Part shown: positions 7,830 through 14,441 of the stretch, piece after piece
Layout: every line of letters begins with the position of its first letter
Position numbering within the stretch: the stretch's first letter is position 1
Source: UBA4644 sp964541085
GTDB taxonomy: Bacteria; Bacillota; Clostridia; Oscillospirales; Butyricicoccaceae
Direction: 5' to 3'
NCBI GenBank assembly: GCA_964541085.1
Contig: CAZIPA010000033.1
Location: 1-22,701 of the forward strand
DNA length: 22,701 bases
Made by a program: the position numbers and the translations under genes
The notes under the pieces: model-generated
What the model was told of the DNA's origin: nothing
Seen by the model: the letters and a program-made list of their open reading frames with translations, nothing else
Database searches by the model: none

Positions 7830-7849
7830 GATTCGTGGGCCTCCTGTTT

Positions 7850-7855
7850 ATTATA
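7850..7855 (-). promoter_or_regulatory. Probable -10 box of efp
   Basis: TATAAT on the minus strand lies 21 bases before the efp start, in an AT-rich stretch. No good -35 box sits 17 bases further upstream (TGTTCA at best), so this promoter is less certain. Confidence 0.4.
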
Positions 7856-7981
7856 AAATTTTTCAAATCAGATGAACAGAAATAGTTTACACGATATCCC
7901 GGAAAAAAGCAAGGGGAAGTCTGCATTTTGCCGGAAATTCCGGAAAAAACAGGACGGAATCTGACAAAAAGCCGCCGTTTT

Positions 7982-9052
7982 TTACAGAATGGTCAGCTCC
8001 TTGGAGAAGCGGGTCAGGTTGCGCTTGCCGTCCGCACCCAGATAAACCATATCCTCGATGCGCACACCGAACTTGCCCGGGAGATAAATGCCCGGCTCCA
8101 TGGTGACAATGTTGCCGGTTTTGAAGACGGCGGTACACTTGGGAGAGGCGTTGGGATTTTCGTGAATGTTCAGTCCCAGAGAATGACCCAGCGAATGACC
8201 GAAATATTCGCCGTAGCCTGCGTCACGGATGACCTTCCGGGCGGCCTCGTCCACCTCCACGCCGGTTTTGCCGGGAGCGAAGGCTTCAATGCCCGCCAGC
8301 TGGGCCTGAAGCACGGTATTGTACACCTGCTTCATTTCGTCGGTGGCATAGCCCACGGCAAAGGTGCGGGTCATATCGCTGTGATAGCCGCCCACCATGG
8401 CGCCGAAGTCAATGGTGACAAAATCACCGGCCTCGATCTTCTTTTCGCCGGGATGGCCGTGGGGCATGGAGCTCTTGGCACCGGAGACAAAGATCGTCTC
8501 AAAGGACACGCCGGTGGAGCCCAGCCGAGCCATGCGATAATCCAGCTCGGCCGCCAGCTCCCGTTCCACCGCGCCGGGACGGATCATGGGCAGCAGCTCC
8601 TCCAGAGCCTGCTCCGCGATCCGCTGAGCCGCCACAATGCGGGAGACCTCTTCCTCCTCCTTCACCTCACGGAGCACCACAAAGGCATCCTCGGCGGGAA
8701 CCAGCTTTGCGGGCAGCTCCTTTTCATAGGTGCGGAAGGTGGAAACGGACATGGCCCGATCCTCAAAGAGCAGCGTCTCCAGCCCTTCCTCCCGGCAGAG
8801 CTTTGCGGCGCAGGCGGGATAGCTTTCCTTCGGCTGGATCACCTGATAGCCCAGAGGGGAGATTTCCTTTTCCGCCGCCTCAATATAGCGGGAATCGGTA
8901 AAGCAAAAGCCCTTGCCGGAGGCCGTGACCAGCACCATCCCCTCCAGCCCCACAAAGCCGGTGGCATAGCAGAGATTTTCCAGCTCGGTAATGAGAACGC
9001 CGCCGCAGCCCTTTTCCCGGGCCATGACAGCCAGCTTTTCCAGTCGTGTCAT
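7982..9052 (-). CDS. Xaa-Pro peptidase, M24B family
   Basis: The protein has 356 aa with a creatinase-like N-terminal domain (1-125) and a pita-bread catalytic domain. All five metal ligands are visible: D215 (TIDFGAMVGG), D226 (HSDMTRTF), H290 (GHSLGHSLGL), E319 (TMEPGIYLPG) and E333 (RIEDMVYL). It removes residues before proline from peptides in the cytoplasm. The start at 9052 is chosen over the longer frame to 9352 because AGGAGG lies nine bases upstream and MTRLEKLAVMAREK is a normal N terminus. It lies 36 bp after the endonuclease IV-type gene on the same strand. The order peptidase then efp is common in Firmicutes, although a 152-bp gap with a separate -10 box precedes efp here. Confidence 0.92.
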   Translation of the reverse strand: MTRLEKLAVMAREKGCGGVLITELENLCYATGFVGLEGMVLVTASGKGFCFTDSRYIEAAEKEISPLGYQVIQPKESYPACAAKLCREEGLETLLFEDRAMSVSTFRTYEKELPAKLVPAEDAFVVLREVKEEEEVSRIVAAQRIAEQALEELLPMIRPGAVERELAAELDYRMARLGSTGVSFETIFVSGAKSSMPHGHPGEKKIEAGDFVTIDFGAMVGGYHSDMTRTFAVGYATDEMKQVYNTVLQAQLAGIEAFAPGKTGVEVDEAARKVIRDAGYGEYFGHSLGHSLGLNIHENPNASPKCTAVFKTGNIVTMEPGIYLPGKFGVRIEDMVYLGADGKRNLTRFSKELTIL

Positions 9053-9087
9053 AAACAAAACCTCCTGTTGTTTTTTCAGAAAATATT

Positions 9088-9960
9088 TCAATTTGTATTC
9101 GTAATTTCCGCTGCCGCTTGCAAATACAGGGCCTTCATGGTGCAGGCATCCTCCGACTGTGTTCCGGCGGATTCGCAGATGATCCGGGGCGAAAGCTTCC
9201 GTTTGGCCAGCAGCTTTGCCAGCGGCCCAAACTCCGGCCCATACACCGTATCCGCAAAGGTGAGATGGCGAACCTCTCCGCCCCGGCTGTATTCGATCTT
9301 GCTGAAGTGGGCGTGAAAGGTCGTGGCCCGTGCCGCGCCCAGCCCGTTCCAAAGGGCATCCAGCAGGGCAGAAAGCTGTTCCTCCGTGCAGAGCTGTCCC
9401 TGTGTCCGGGCGTTGAGGTGGCCGAAGTCAATGCAGGGCAGCAGCCGCTCATCCCACCGGCAGAGGGAAAGCACCTCTCCGGCATCCCCCAGCACATTCA
9501 CCTTGCCCATGGTCTCCACACAGATGCGCACATCCCCCAGTCCTGCCTGCTCCAGCGCCGCCAGCGCCTGCCGCAGATTGTGCCGGGTGTGCTCCATGGC
9601 CTGCTCCCGCTCCATACCGGAAAGACCGCCGCAATGCACCACAATGCGGTCACCCCCCAGCCAGCGGCAGACCCGTGCGGAGGAAAGAATATATTCCACA
9701 TTTTTCTCCACCCGGAAATCCTCCCCGCCGGAGAGGTTGATGAAATAGGGGGCGTGCAGGGATGTGACGATCCCGGCCTGCCGGGCGGCATCTCCGATGG
9801 CCCGGGCGGTGTCCTCTCCCAGATGAATGCCCCGGCCGCACTGATATTCATAGCAGTCCAGTCCCTGTGCCTTCAGCCAGGCGGGGGCGTGGACGCTGCT
9901 TTTATATTGCCGGGTAAAGCTGTCACTGTTTCCGGCAGGGCCAAACAAAGGGTTGCTCAT
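9088..9960 (-). CDS. Endonuclease IV-type TIM-barrel enzyme
   Basis: This 290-aa protein belongs to the AP endonuclease 2/xylose isomerase-like barrel superfamily and is closest to endonuclease IV (Nfo). Candidate zinc ligands occur in order: H69 (SLHAPYF), H109 (VVHCGG), E149 (CVETMGK), D178 and H181 (CIDFGHLNA), H216/H218 (FHAHFSKIEY) and E263 (ICESAG). Endonuclease IV cleaves DNA 5' of abasic sites. HAHFSKIEY differs from the usual H-x-NDSK of Nfo, so it may be a divergent subfamily seen in anaerobes. The start has GGAGAG seven bases upstream. It lies between the YqeG-type and peptidase genes, probably in one transcript. Confidence 0.82.
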   Translation of the reverse strand: MSNPLFGPAGNSDSFTRQYKSSVHAPAWLKAQGLDCYEYQCGRGIHLGEDTARAIGDAARQAGIVTSLHAPYFINLSGGEDFRVEKNVEYILSSARVCRWLGGDRIVVHCGGLSGMEREQAMEHTRHNLRQALAALEQAGLGDVRICVETMGKVNVLGDAGEVLSLCRWDERLLPCIDFGHLNARTQGQLCTEEQLSALLDALWNGLGAARATTFHAHFSKIEYSRGGEVRHLTFADTVYGPEFGPLAKLLAKRKLSPRIICESAGTQSEDACTMKALYLQAAAEITNTN

Positions 9961-10027
9961 GAAAACTCTCCGTGAAAATGCAAAATGTTGTGTATCCGTC
10001 CGGCAAAGCGGTTTCCCGCCCGCATTT

Positions 10028-10513
10028 TTATGGTTTTGCCCGGCGGAAGGGCAGCTCTGCCAGCCGACGGAAGGGGAAATACCAGAGATAGGTGTCGGTG
10101 GATTCCACCATCAGCGCCAGACAGCCTGCCCGGCGGGCACCCCACATATCGGTGAAAATCTGGTCGCCCACCAGCGCCAGCTCTCCGGGCTTCAGCCCCG
10201 TCTCCCGAAAGGCCCGCTGAAATCCCGCCTGTCCGGGCTTGTGAGCCAGATATTGCCAGGGCAGCTCCAGCGCCTCCGCAAAGGCACGCACCCGGGCTTC
10301 ATGCCTGTTGTTGGACAGAATATAGAGGACAAAACCCGCCTGACGCATCCGCTTCAGCCAGTCCAGCACCGGCTGGGCAGGCATCTTGTCCCGGGTCTGC
10401 ATCAGGGTGCCGTCAATGTCCAGCAGCAGTCCGCGAATGCCATATTCGTTCAGCAGGGCAGGGGTGATGCAGGTCACATCGGGCAGAAAAATCTGAGGAA
10501 AGGGCAGGGGCAT
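10028..10513 (-). CDS. yqeG: YqeG-type HAD phosphatase
   Basis: This 161-aa HAD IIIA-type protein has motif I LLLDIDGTL (D32, D34), motif II LSNN (66-69), motif III HKPGQAGF and motif IV VGDQIFTDMWGA. Length and order match the YqeG family, whose substrate is not settled. The start at 10513 is chosen because TGGAGA lies nine bases upstream, it lies after the promoter at 10580-10607, and the frame further upstream (to 11545) is antisense to a real gene. The endonuclease IV-type gene follows after 67 bp on the same strand, so this is likely the first gene of that transcript. Confidence 0.9.
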   Translation of the reverse strand: MPLPFPQIFLPDVTCITPALLNEYGIRGLLLDIDGTLMQTRDKMPAQPVLDWLKRMRQAGFVLYILSNNRHEARVRAFAEALELPWQYLAHKPGQAGFQRAFRETGLKPGELALVGDQIFTDMWGARRAGCLALMVESTDTYLWYFPFRRLAELPFRRAKP

Positions 10514-10579
10514 AAGGATTCTCCAGTCATAGAAAAGGGTAGAAGGACATAAGCTCGAAGGAAACAGTCCTTCAGAATC

Positions 10580-10607
10580 ATTGTAGCACAAATTTGTAAA
10601 ATAACAA
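10580..10607 (-). promoter_or_regulatory. Promoter of the yqeG transcript
   Basis: On the minus strand TTGTTA (10607-10602), a 16-bp spacer and TACAAT (10585-10580) form a plausible sigma-A promoter in the 108-bp gap before the divergent gene at 10622. Confidence 0.55.
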
Positions 10608-10621
10608 GGGGTGACAAAGCC

Positions 10622-11395
10622 ATGCCGGAAAAAACAAGGGTCTGTCTGGTGGTAACGGCGCAGGATGCGGCTGTGGGCGAGCGGACGGGAGCGCCCTGTG
10701 TGCGGCTCTGCTACCGCATCGGAGAAAACGGCACCCTCCAGCGGGCCCAGCTGGCCATGACGCTGCGGGGCGGATTGATGGGCATTTATGAAGCGCCGGG
10801 GCTGGCTGCCGGTCAGCCGGAAAAGCTGGCCCGGGATATTCAGGCGGAGTGTACCCGGCGAAGCTATGGCGGCGTGGTGTTGGATCTGGAACCGGGGTCC
10901 GAGGCGCTGCCCGGGGTGGAGCGGCTGTGTACGGCCCTGAGCCGGCTGGGTCTGCGGCATTTTGTACCGGAGGGTCTGGCCCAGTGCGCGCCGGAGGCGG
11001 TGGTGATTGTCCCGGCTGCCGTCAGCGGCGGCTCCTTCCGTCAGATGCTGGAGGCCCTCTGCGGAAAATACGGGCCGGAACGGCTGTGTCTGGATATGGT
11101 GCGCGCCTGCAACGATTTCACCATGCCCTCCTACACCCCCGACGGCAGACCCATCACCCCGGAGGAGCTGCGCCAGCTTCAGGAGACCTATCTGGCCCAG
11201 AGCTTTTATTCGCCGGAGCTGTGCTGCAAATATTTCACCTACCGCAGCAAAAAGGGCGGGGCGCATTTTGTGCTGTTCGATGACGGTGACACCGCTGCGG
11301 GAAAGCTGCAGGTGGCTTCCGAGCTGGGCATCGGCTGGGCCTTTCTTCTCTACAGCGAATGGGGAAAGGAGATCAGGACGCTGACTGCGCAATGA
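10622..11395 (+). CDS. GH18-like TIM-barrel protein, no signal peptide
   Basis: The protein has 257 aa. YGGVVLDLEPG (82-92) resembles the D-x-E strand of family 18 glycoside hydrolases (usually DGxDxDxE), and the C-terminal GGAHFVLFDDGDTAAGKLQVA plus GWAFLLYSEWG resembles their last strands. Only D88 and E90 of the DxxDxDxE set are present, and there is no signal peptide, unlike spore-coat or secreted members. It could be an inactive or intracellular barrel. The start has AGGGG nine bases upstream. It is divergent from yqeG. The stop codon lies inside a GATATC-type intergenic repeat. Confidence 0.6.
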   Translation: MPEKTRVCLVVTAQDAAVGERTGAPCVRLCYRIGENGTLQRAQLAMTLRGGLMGIYEAPGLAAGQPEKLARDIQAECTRRSYGGVVLDLEPGSEALPGVERLCTALSRLGLRHFVPEGLAQCAPEAVVIVPAAVSGGSFRQMLEALCGKYGPERLCLDMVRACNDFTMPSYTPDGRPITPEELRQLQETYLAQSFYSPELCCKYFTYRSKKGGAHFVLFDDGDTAAGKLQVASELGIGWAFLLYSEWGKEIRTLTAQ

Positions 11396-11413
11396 TATCG
11401 CCGCTTTGCGGCG
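11392..11413. repeat. GATATC-type intergenic repeat at a stop codon
   Basis: ATGATATC (11392-11399) includes the TGA stop of the upstream gene and is followed by the hairpin CGCCGC-TTT-GCGGCG (11399-11413). The same AATGATATCG start, also at a stop codon, occurs at 16577. The pattern suggests a dispersed palindromic repeat family. Confidence 0.45.
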
Positions 11414-11454
11414 GTGATGCGCCTGCGGGATAAAAGAAGTGATGTGCCTTGCGG

Positions 11455-11590
11455 GCGTGGGAAGTGCCCCTTGGCTCCCTTTACACAAGGGAGCCTTGGA
11501 TATTTGTGGAAGCGCAATCACATCGCCAGAGCCTCCCCTGTGCAAGGGGAGGTGGCAAAACCGCAGGTTTTGACGGAAGGGTTGTCACCG
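11455..11590. repeat. MITE-like element with three hairpins
   Basis: Three perfect stem-loops follow one another: GGCTCCCTT/AAGGGAGCC (11473-11495), CCTCCCCT/AGGGGAGG (11532-11552) and AAAACC-GCA-GGTTTT (11557-11571), then TGACGGAAGGGTTG. I recognise the CCTCCCCT...AGGGGAGGTGGC...TGACGG pattern as a dispersed intergenic repeat of gut Clostridia, from memory. No ORF with coding character is present; the exact ends are not defined. It fills most of the 290-bp gap between the GH18-like and zinc-ribbon genes. Confidence 0.6.
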
Positions 11591-11630
11591 TGTCCCGCTT
11601 TCTCAGAGGAAAGCAAGGGTTGCCACCACA

Positions 11631-11663
11631 AAAAGAAACCCTCCCGCCGGGCCGGCGGGAGGG
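11631..11663 (-). terminator. Terminator of the zinc-ribbon membrane protein gene
   Basis: CCCTCCCGCCG (11639-11649) pairs with CGGCGGGAGGG (11653-11663). On the minus strand it is followed by TTTCTTTTT. It is 22 bases past the stop codon at 11686. Confidence 0.85.
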
Positions 11664-11685
11664 CGCATGAAATGGAAGGCTTGCG

Positions 11686-12084
11686 TTATTTCCGGTTTTG
11701 AAGCAGCTGGCGAATGATGGCCGTATCCGACACCAGCTGACCAAAGCCCCGCAGCAGCAGGGTGGACAGCCAGGAAAGCAGACTGCCCAGCCCCATGATG
11801 AGGATACCCAGCAAAGTCAGGTCATCGTCAATGGAAGGAAGAAAAAAGCCGATGATAAAAGAGGCGATAACGCCAATAATGCAGACAACATTGCCAAGAT
11901 TTACGATATTTTCACCTACGCCGCCGTCTCCCTTAAAATCGTCCGGAGATTCGCCTGTTTCATTATCAGGCTCATTGGCAGCATTGCGAATATCATCCTC
12001 CGTGAATTCATAGCCGCAGAACCAGCAGAAACGATCAGTGGAACTGAGCTTTCCCAGATTCTTCTCACAATTCGGACAAATCAT
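11686..12084 (-). CDS. Zinc-ribbon protein with two membrane helices
   Basis: The protein has 132 aa. The N-terminal zinc ribbon has CPNC (3-6) and C20-x2-C23. An acidic linker (about 28-57) is followed by two hydrophobic segments, VVCIIGVIASFIIGFFL and LLGILIMGLGSLLSWL, then a short basic cytoplasmic tail. The start at 12084 is preferred to the longer frame at 12177 because AAAGGGGGA lies immediately upstream and MICPNCEKN is a typical zinc-ribbon start. It is probably a small membrane protein with a cytoplasmic ribbon; function unknown. It is divergent from the small HTH gene at 12237 and may share its regulation. Confidence 0.75.
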   Translation of the reverse strand: MICPNCEKNLGKLSSTDRFCWFCGYEFTEDDIRNAANEPDNETGESPDDFKGDGGVGENIVNLGNVVCIIGVIASFIIGFFLPSIDDDLTLLGILIMGLGSLLSWLSTLLLRGFGQLVSDTAIIRQLLQNRK

Positions 12085-12170
12085 ATGTTTTCCCCCTTTA
12101 TTTTTCTGTTTTCGGGAACTTTCTTCCGGAAAACAGGTGGTTGATTTCAGCATAGCCCGTTTACGGGCAA

Positions 12171-12199
12171 TTGTCAATTGGAAATGTTCGAATTATTGT
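12171..12199 (+). promoter_or_regulatory. Promoter with direct repeats upstream of the HTH gene
   Basis: TTGTCA (12171-12176), a 17-bp spacer and TATTGT (12194-12199) form a plausible promoter. ATTGTCAA occurs twice (12170-12177 and 12196-12203), 26 bp apart, flanking the spacer, which could be an operator for the adjacent HTH protein. A GCCCGT/ACGGGC hairpin (12155-12168) lies just upstream. Confidence 0.45.
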
Positions 12200-12236
12200 C
12201 AAATTTGAAGAATCTATTGGACAAGGAGAACATTTC

Positions 12237-12437
12237 ATGATTCGATATAACAGGCTTTGGGAGACGATGAAGGCCAGAGGCATTTCCCAGTATCGTCTCA
12301 TCAACGAATACCATGTGAGCTCCGGCCAGCTGGACCGGCTGCGGAAAAACGGCAACATCAGCACCTACACGCTGGATCAGCTGTGCCGCATTCTTCAGTG
12401 CCGTCTGGAGGATATCGCGGAATATGTGGAGGAATGA
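12237..12437 (+). CDS. Small Xre-family HTH regulator
   Basis: This 66-aa protein is almost entirely a helix-turn-helix domain of the Xre/Cro type (HTH_26): LWETMKARGISQYRL, then the turn VSSGQLDRLRKNGNIS, then TYTLDQLCRILQCRLEDI. Such proteins bind short operators as dimers. The start at 12237 is chosen over a TTG at 12171 because AAGGAG lies nine bases upstream and the longer version would include the promoter region. It is divergent from the zinc-ribbon membrane gene. The next gene downstream has its own promoter. Similar small regulators often sit alone in clostridial genomes; target unknown. Confidence 0.85.
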   Translation: MIRYNRLWETMKARGISQYRLINEYHVSSGQLDRLRKNGNISTYTLDQLCRILQCRLEDIAEYVEE

Positions 12438-12441
12438 GCAC

Positions 12442-12470
12442 TTGCACCGGAGGCCGGGCTGTGCTACAAT
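12442..12470 (+). promoter_or_regulatory. Promoter of the 2-hydroxyacid dehydrogenase gene
   Basis: TTGCAC (12442-12447), a 17-bp spacer and TACAAT (12465-12470) form a good sigma-A promoter starting five bases after the HTH stop codon. Confidence 0.7.
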
Positions 12471-12506
12471 CAGGCTGTATTCTGAATCAAAAGGGAGACA
12501 GAGCCT

Positions 12507-13460
12507 ATGAAAATCACGCTTCTGGAGCCGCTGGGCATTCCGGCGGAGGTACTGAAGGACTATGCTGCACGGCTGGAGGCCATGGGTCACAGCTTTACCG
12601 CCTATGATACCCGGGAGACCGACCCGGCGATTTTGCTGGAGCGCACGGGGGATGCAGACATTGCCATCCTTGCCAACACACCCTATCCCGCTTCTGTTGT
12701 GGAAGCCGCCCCCAAGCTGAAGCTGCTGAATGTGGCCTTTACCGGCGTGGATCATGTGGCGCTGGAGGCCTGCCGGGAAAAGGGCGTGCAGGTGTGCAAC
12801 GCGGCGGGCTATTCTACCGTCTGTGTGGCGGAAGAGGTGATCGGTCTGACGCTGGCCTGTCTGCGCAAGCTGCCGGAATGCGGCGCTGCCCTGCGCAGCG
12901 GCAAAACCTCTGCCGGACTGCGCGGCCGGGAAATCCGCGGCAAAACCGTGGGCATCATCGGCACGGGCGCTATCGGCTTGCAGACGGCGGGACTGTTCCG
13001 GGCCTTTGGCGCAAGGGTGATTGCCTTTTCCAGAAGCCGCAGACCGGAGGCCGAAGCGCTGGGCATCGAATATGTGTCGCTGGAAGCATTGATGGAGCAG
13101 AGCGACATTGTTTCCGTCCATGTGCCCAGCAACGGAGAGACAAAGGGCATGATTTCCCGGGAGTTGCTGTCCCGGATGAAGCCCACGGCAATTTTCATCA
13201 ATGCGGCCCGGGGCGCTGTGGTGGATAACGGAGCGCTGGCAGAGGCGCTGAACGCCGGACGCATTGCCGCCGCCGGTGTGGATGTGTTTGATATGGAGCC
13301 GCCCATTCCGGCGGAGTATCCGCTGCTTCATGCCAAAAATGCCGTGCTGGCTCCTCATGTGGGCTTTTTGACGGAGGAAAGTATGCTGCGCCGGGCGGAG
13401 ATCGTCTTTGCCAATGTGGAAGCCTTTTTGCAGGGCAAGCCGGAAAATCTGGTGGTGTGA
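12507..13460 (+). CDS. D-2-hydroxyacid dehydrogenase, NAD(P)-dependent
   Basis: This 317-aa protein is of the SerA/GRHPR family. GTGAIG (152-157) is the dinucleotide-binding loop. The catalytic triad is R235 (NAARGAVVD), E264 (DVFDMEPP) and H284 (LAPHVGF). After the second strand (VIAFSRSRRP) the usual Asp is replaced by Ser-Arg-Ser-Arg, which points to NADP(H) preference. The substrate cannot be told from sequence; phosphoglycerate, hydroxypyruvate/glyoxylate or other 2-oxoacids are possible. No ACT or other regulatory domain follows, so it is shorter than biosynthetic SerA. GGGAG precedes the ATG by about nine bases, and a promoter lies just upstream. Confidence 0.88.
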   Translation: MKITLLEPLGIPAEVLKDYAARLEAMGHSFTAYDTRETDPAILLERTGDADIAILANTPYPASVVEAAPKLKLLNVAFTGVDHVALEACREKGVQVCNAAGYSTVCVAEEVIGLTLACLRKLPECGAALRSGKTSAGLRGREIRGKTVGIIGTGAIGLQTAGLFRAFGARVIAFSRSRRPEAEALGIEYVSLEALMEQSDIVSVHVPSNGETKGMISRELLSRMKPTAIFINAARGAVVDNGALAEALNAGRIAAAGVDVFDMEPPIPAEYPLLHAKNAVLAPHVGFLTEESMLRRAEIVFANVEAFLQGKPENLVV

Positions 13461-13501
13461 GCCGCTTTTCATCTTTGCGAAAAAGAAAAATCCCCCGCCG
13501 C

Positions 13502-13530
13502 TTGACAAGCGGTAGAGGAACGCATATAAT
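13502..13530 (+). promoter_or_regulatory. Full-consensus promoter of a small RNA
   Basis: TTGACA (13502-13507), an exactly 17-bp spacer and TATAAT (13525-13530) is a perfect sigma-A consensus. The predicted start is near 13537. No coding ORF follows it on this strand before the terminator at 13594-13624, so it drives a short RNA. Confidence 0.85.
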
Positions 13531-13536
13531 AAATCG

Positions 13537-13624
13537 TAGAAAAGAGCGCAGCCGATAAGCGGTTCCGCTCAAGTGGTTTTTAGTGTTTCAAAAAACCGTC
13601 ACTTGGCAGAGTGGCGGTTTTTGC
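13537..13624 (+). ncRNA. Candidate antisense RNA antitoxin
   Basis: A transcript of about 88 nt is predicted between the consensus promoter and the bidirectional terminator. It would contain AGCGG-TT-CCGCT (13558-13569) as a small hairpin and an AAGTGGTTTTT stretch (13571-13581) that can pair with the left side of the terminator stem. Its last about 30 nt are complementary to the 3' end of the minus-strand 27-codon ORF. Arrangement and length fit an RNA antitoxin of a type I system, by analogy with par/RNA II of pAD1. Ends are inferred from sequence only. Confidence 0.55.
13594..13624. terminator. Shared bidirectional terminator of the convergent transcripts
   Basis: AACCGTCACT (13594-13603) pairs with AGTGGCGGTT (13610-13619) with one G-U pair. 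The plus strand continues with TTTTTGCTT; the minus strand ends with a run of six Ts. The stop codon of the minus-strand ORF (13601-13599) lies inside the stem. Confidence 0.85.
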
Positions 13625-13682
13625 TTGTTACACGGATCGTCACAGTCCACTTGTGAATGTGAAAAGTCAATGTAATCGGCAT
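13599..13682 (-). CDS. 27-aa ORF, candidate type I toxin-like peptide
   Basis: The ORF encodes 27 residues, starting MPITLTFHIHKWTVTIRV and ending in SKNRHSAK. The ATG at 13682 follows GGGGGG by seven bases, one of the strongest ribosome binding sites in the window, and its transcript has a near-consensus promoter. Alternating residues in ITLTFHIHKWTVTIRV suggest a beta hairpin or amphipathic strand, followed by a basic tail; there is no transmembrane helix as in Fst, TxpA or BsrG. The last seven codons form the terminator stem shared with the antisense RNA. It is too short for routine gene finders. Toxicity is inferred from architecture, not from homology; a regulatory leader is the alternative. 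Confidence 0.55.
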   Translation of the reverse strand: MPITLTFHIHKWTVTIRVTSKNRHSAK

Positions 13683-13687
13683 TTGCT

Positions 13688-13707
13688 CACCCCCCTTTCG
13701 GGAAGTG
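13688..13707 (-). promoter_or_regulatory. Hairpin masking the ribosome binding site of the 27-aa ORF
   Basis: On the minus strand CACTTCCC (13707-13700) can pair fully with GGGGGGTG (13695-13688), two pairs being G-U, across a GAAA tetraloop (13699-13696). The stem hides the whole Shine-Dalgarno sequence, so translation would need unfolding. Confidence 0.65.
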
Positions 13708-13761
13708 CAGCGGAACCGCCTACCGTATATGGCTGCGCCCTGCTCCTTGCAGAGCGCCTTT

Positions 13762-13790
13762 ATTTTATCAGTATCCCCGGGAAATGTCAA
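13762..13790 (-). promoter_or_regulatory. Promoter of the 27-aa ORF transcript
   Basis: On the minus strand TTGACA (13790-13785), a 17-bp spacer and TAAAAT (13767-13762) form a near-consensus promoter. The predicted start near 13755 gives a 5' leader of about 73 nt and an mRNA of about 165 nt. Confidence 0.8.
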
Positions 13791-13904
13791 TCCGACCGTT
13801 TTGCGGAATGCCCGGAAGCATGGATTGCCCGCCCGGACGGTAGATTTTTTCGCCATACTTTGATATACTGGACGCTGTAGAAAAGAACTTTTGCAGGTGA
13901 GATT

Positions 13905-14420
13905 ATGATTGTTTTGATTACAGGAGCCTCTCATACAGGAAAAACTGCGCTGGCACAGCGACTGCTTGAAAAATATCACTATCCCTATTTGTCCATAGAC
14001 CATCTGAAAATGGGACTCATCCGCAGCGGAAACACGGCGCTTACACCGATGAGTGAGGAATGCGAGCTGACGGCGTATTTGTGGCCCATTGTGCGGGAAA
14101 TCATCAAAACCGCCATGGAGAACGGGCAGAATCTGATGGTTGAAGGCTGCTATATTCCCTTTGACTGGCAAAGTGCGTTTGACAGCGAAGCACTGGAGCA
14201 CATTCGGTACTGCTGTCTTGTGATGAGCGAAGGATATATCCGAAAGCATTTTGCGGACATCCGGCGCTATGCAAATGTCATCGAAAAGCGTCTGGATGAT
14301 GGGCAGTGTACGATGGAGCGTCTGCTGGAAGAGAATGCAAAGGTGCTTGCTCTTGCTCAGGAGCATCACCTGAAGCCGATCCTCATTGATGAAAACTACG
14401 ATATCCGGGTGGAACTGTAG
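13905..14420 (+). CDS. P-loop kinase-like ATP-binding protein
   Basis: This 171-aa protein has Walker A GASHTGKT (7-14) after the first strand (MIVLIT) and the layout of small nucleotide or shikimate kinase-type P-loop proteins (AAA_33-like): LSIDHLKMGLIRSG may be the substrate-binding DxxK region, NLMVEGCYIP the Walker B-like strand and RRYANVIEKRLDDG a lid region. The substrate is unknown. GGTGAG precedes the ATG; TATACT (13864-13869) is a possible -10 box with a poor -35. It lies just right of the convergent RNA locus and left of a shared terminator, as a single-gene unit. Zeta-toxin likeness is weak. Confidence 0.7.
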   Translation: MIVLITGASHTGKTALAQRLLEKYHYPYLSIDHLKMGLIRSGNTALTPMSEECELTAYLWPIVREIIKTAMENGQNLMVEGCYIPFDWQSAFDSEALEHIRYCCLVMSEGYIRKHFADIRRYANVIEKRLDDGQCTMERLLEENAKVLALAQEHHLKPILIDENYDIRVEL

Positions 14421-14441
14421 CGCCCCGCCGGAAGAACCGTA

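Noticed and set aside
7928..9316. 462-codon plus frame opposite the M24 peptidase
   Set aside because: The opposite strand encodes all five metal ligands of a known enzyme; this frame is a GC-rich shadow.
10028..11545. 505-codon minus frame that extends YqeG upstream
   Set aside because: The first 344 codons run antisense to the GH18-like gene, and the true start has its own ribosome site and promoter.
11414..11701. 95-codon plus frame in the repeat region
   Set aside because: It translates the hairpin repeats and the terminator of the convergent gene and has no coding signal.
13599..14369. 256-codon minus frame covering the P-loop kinase
   Set aside because: Most of it is antisense to the kinase and its promoter; only the last 27 codons, with their own strong ribosome site, are kept.
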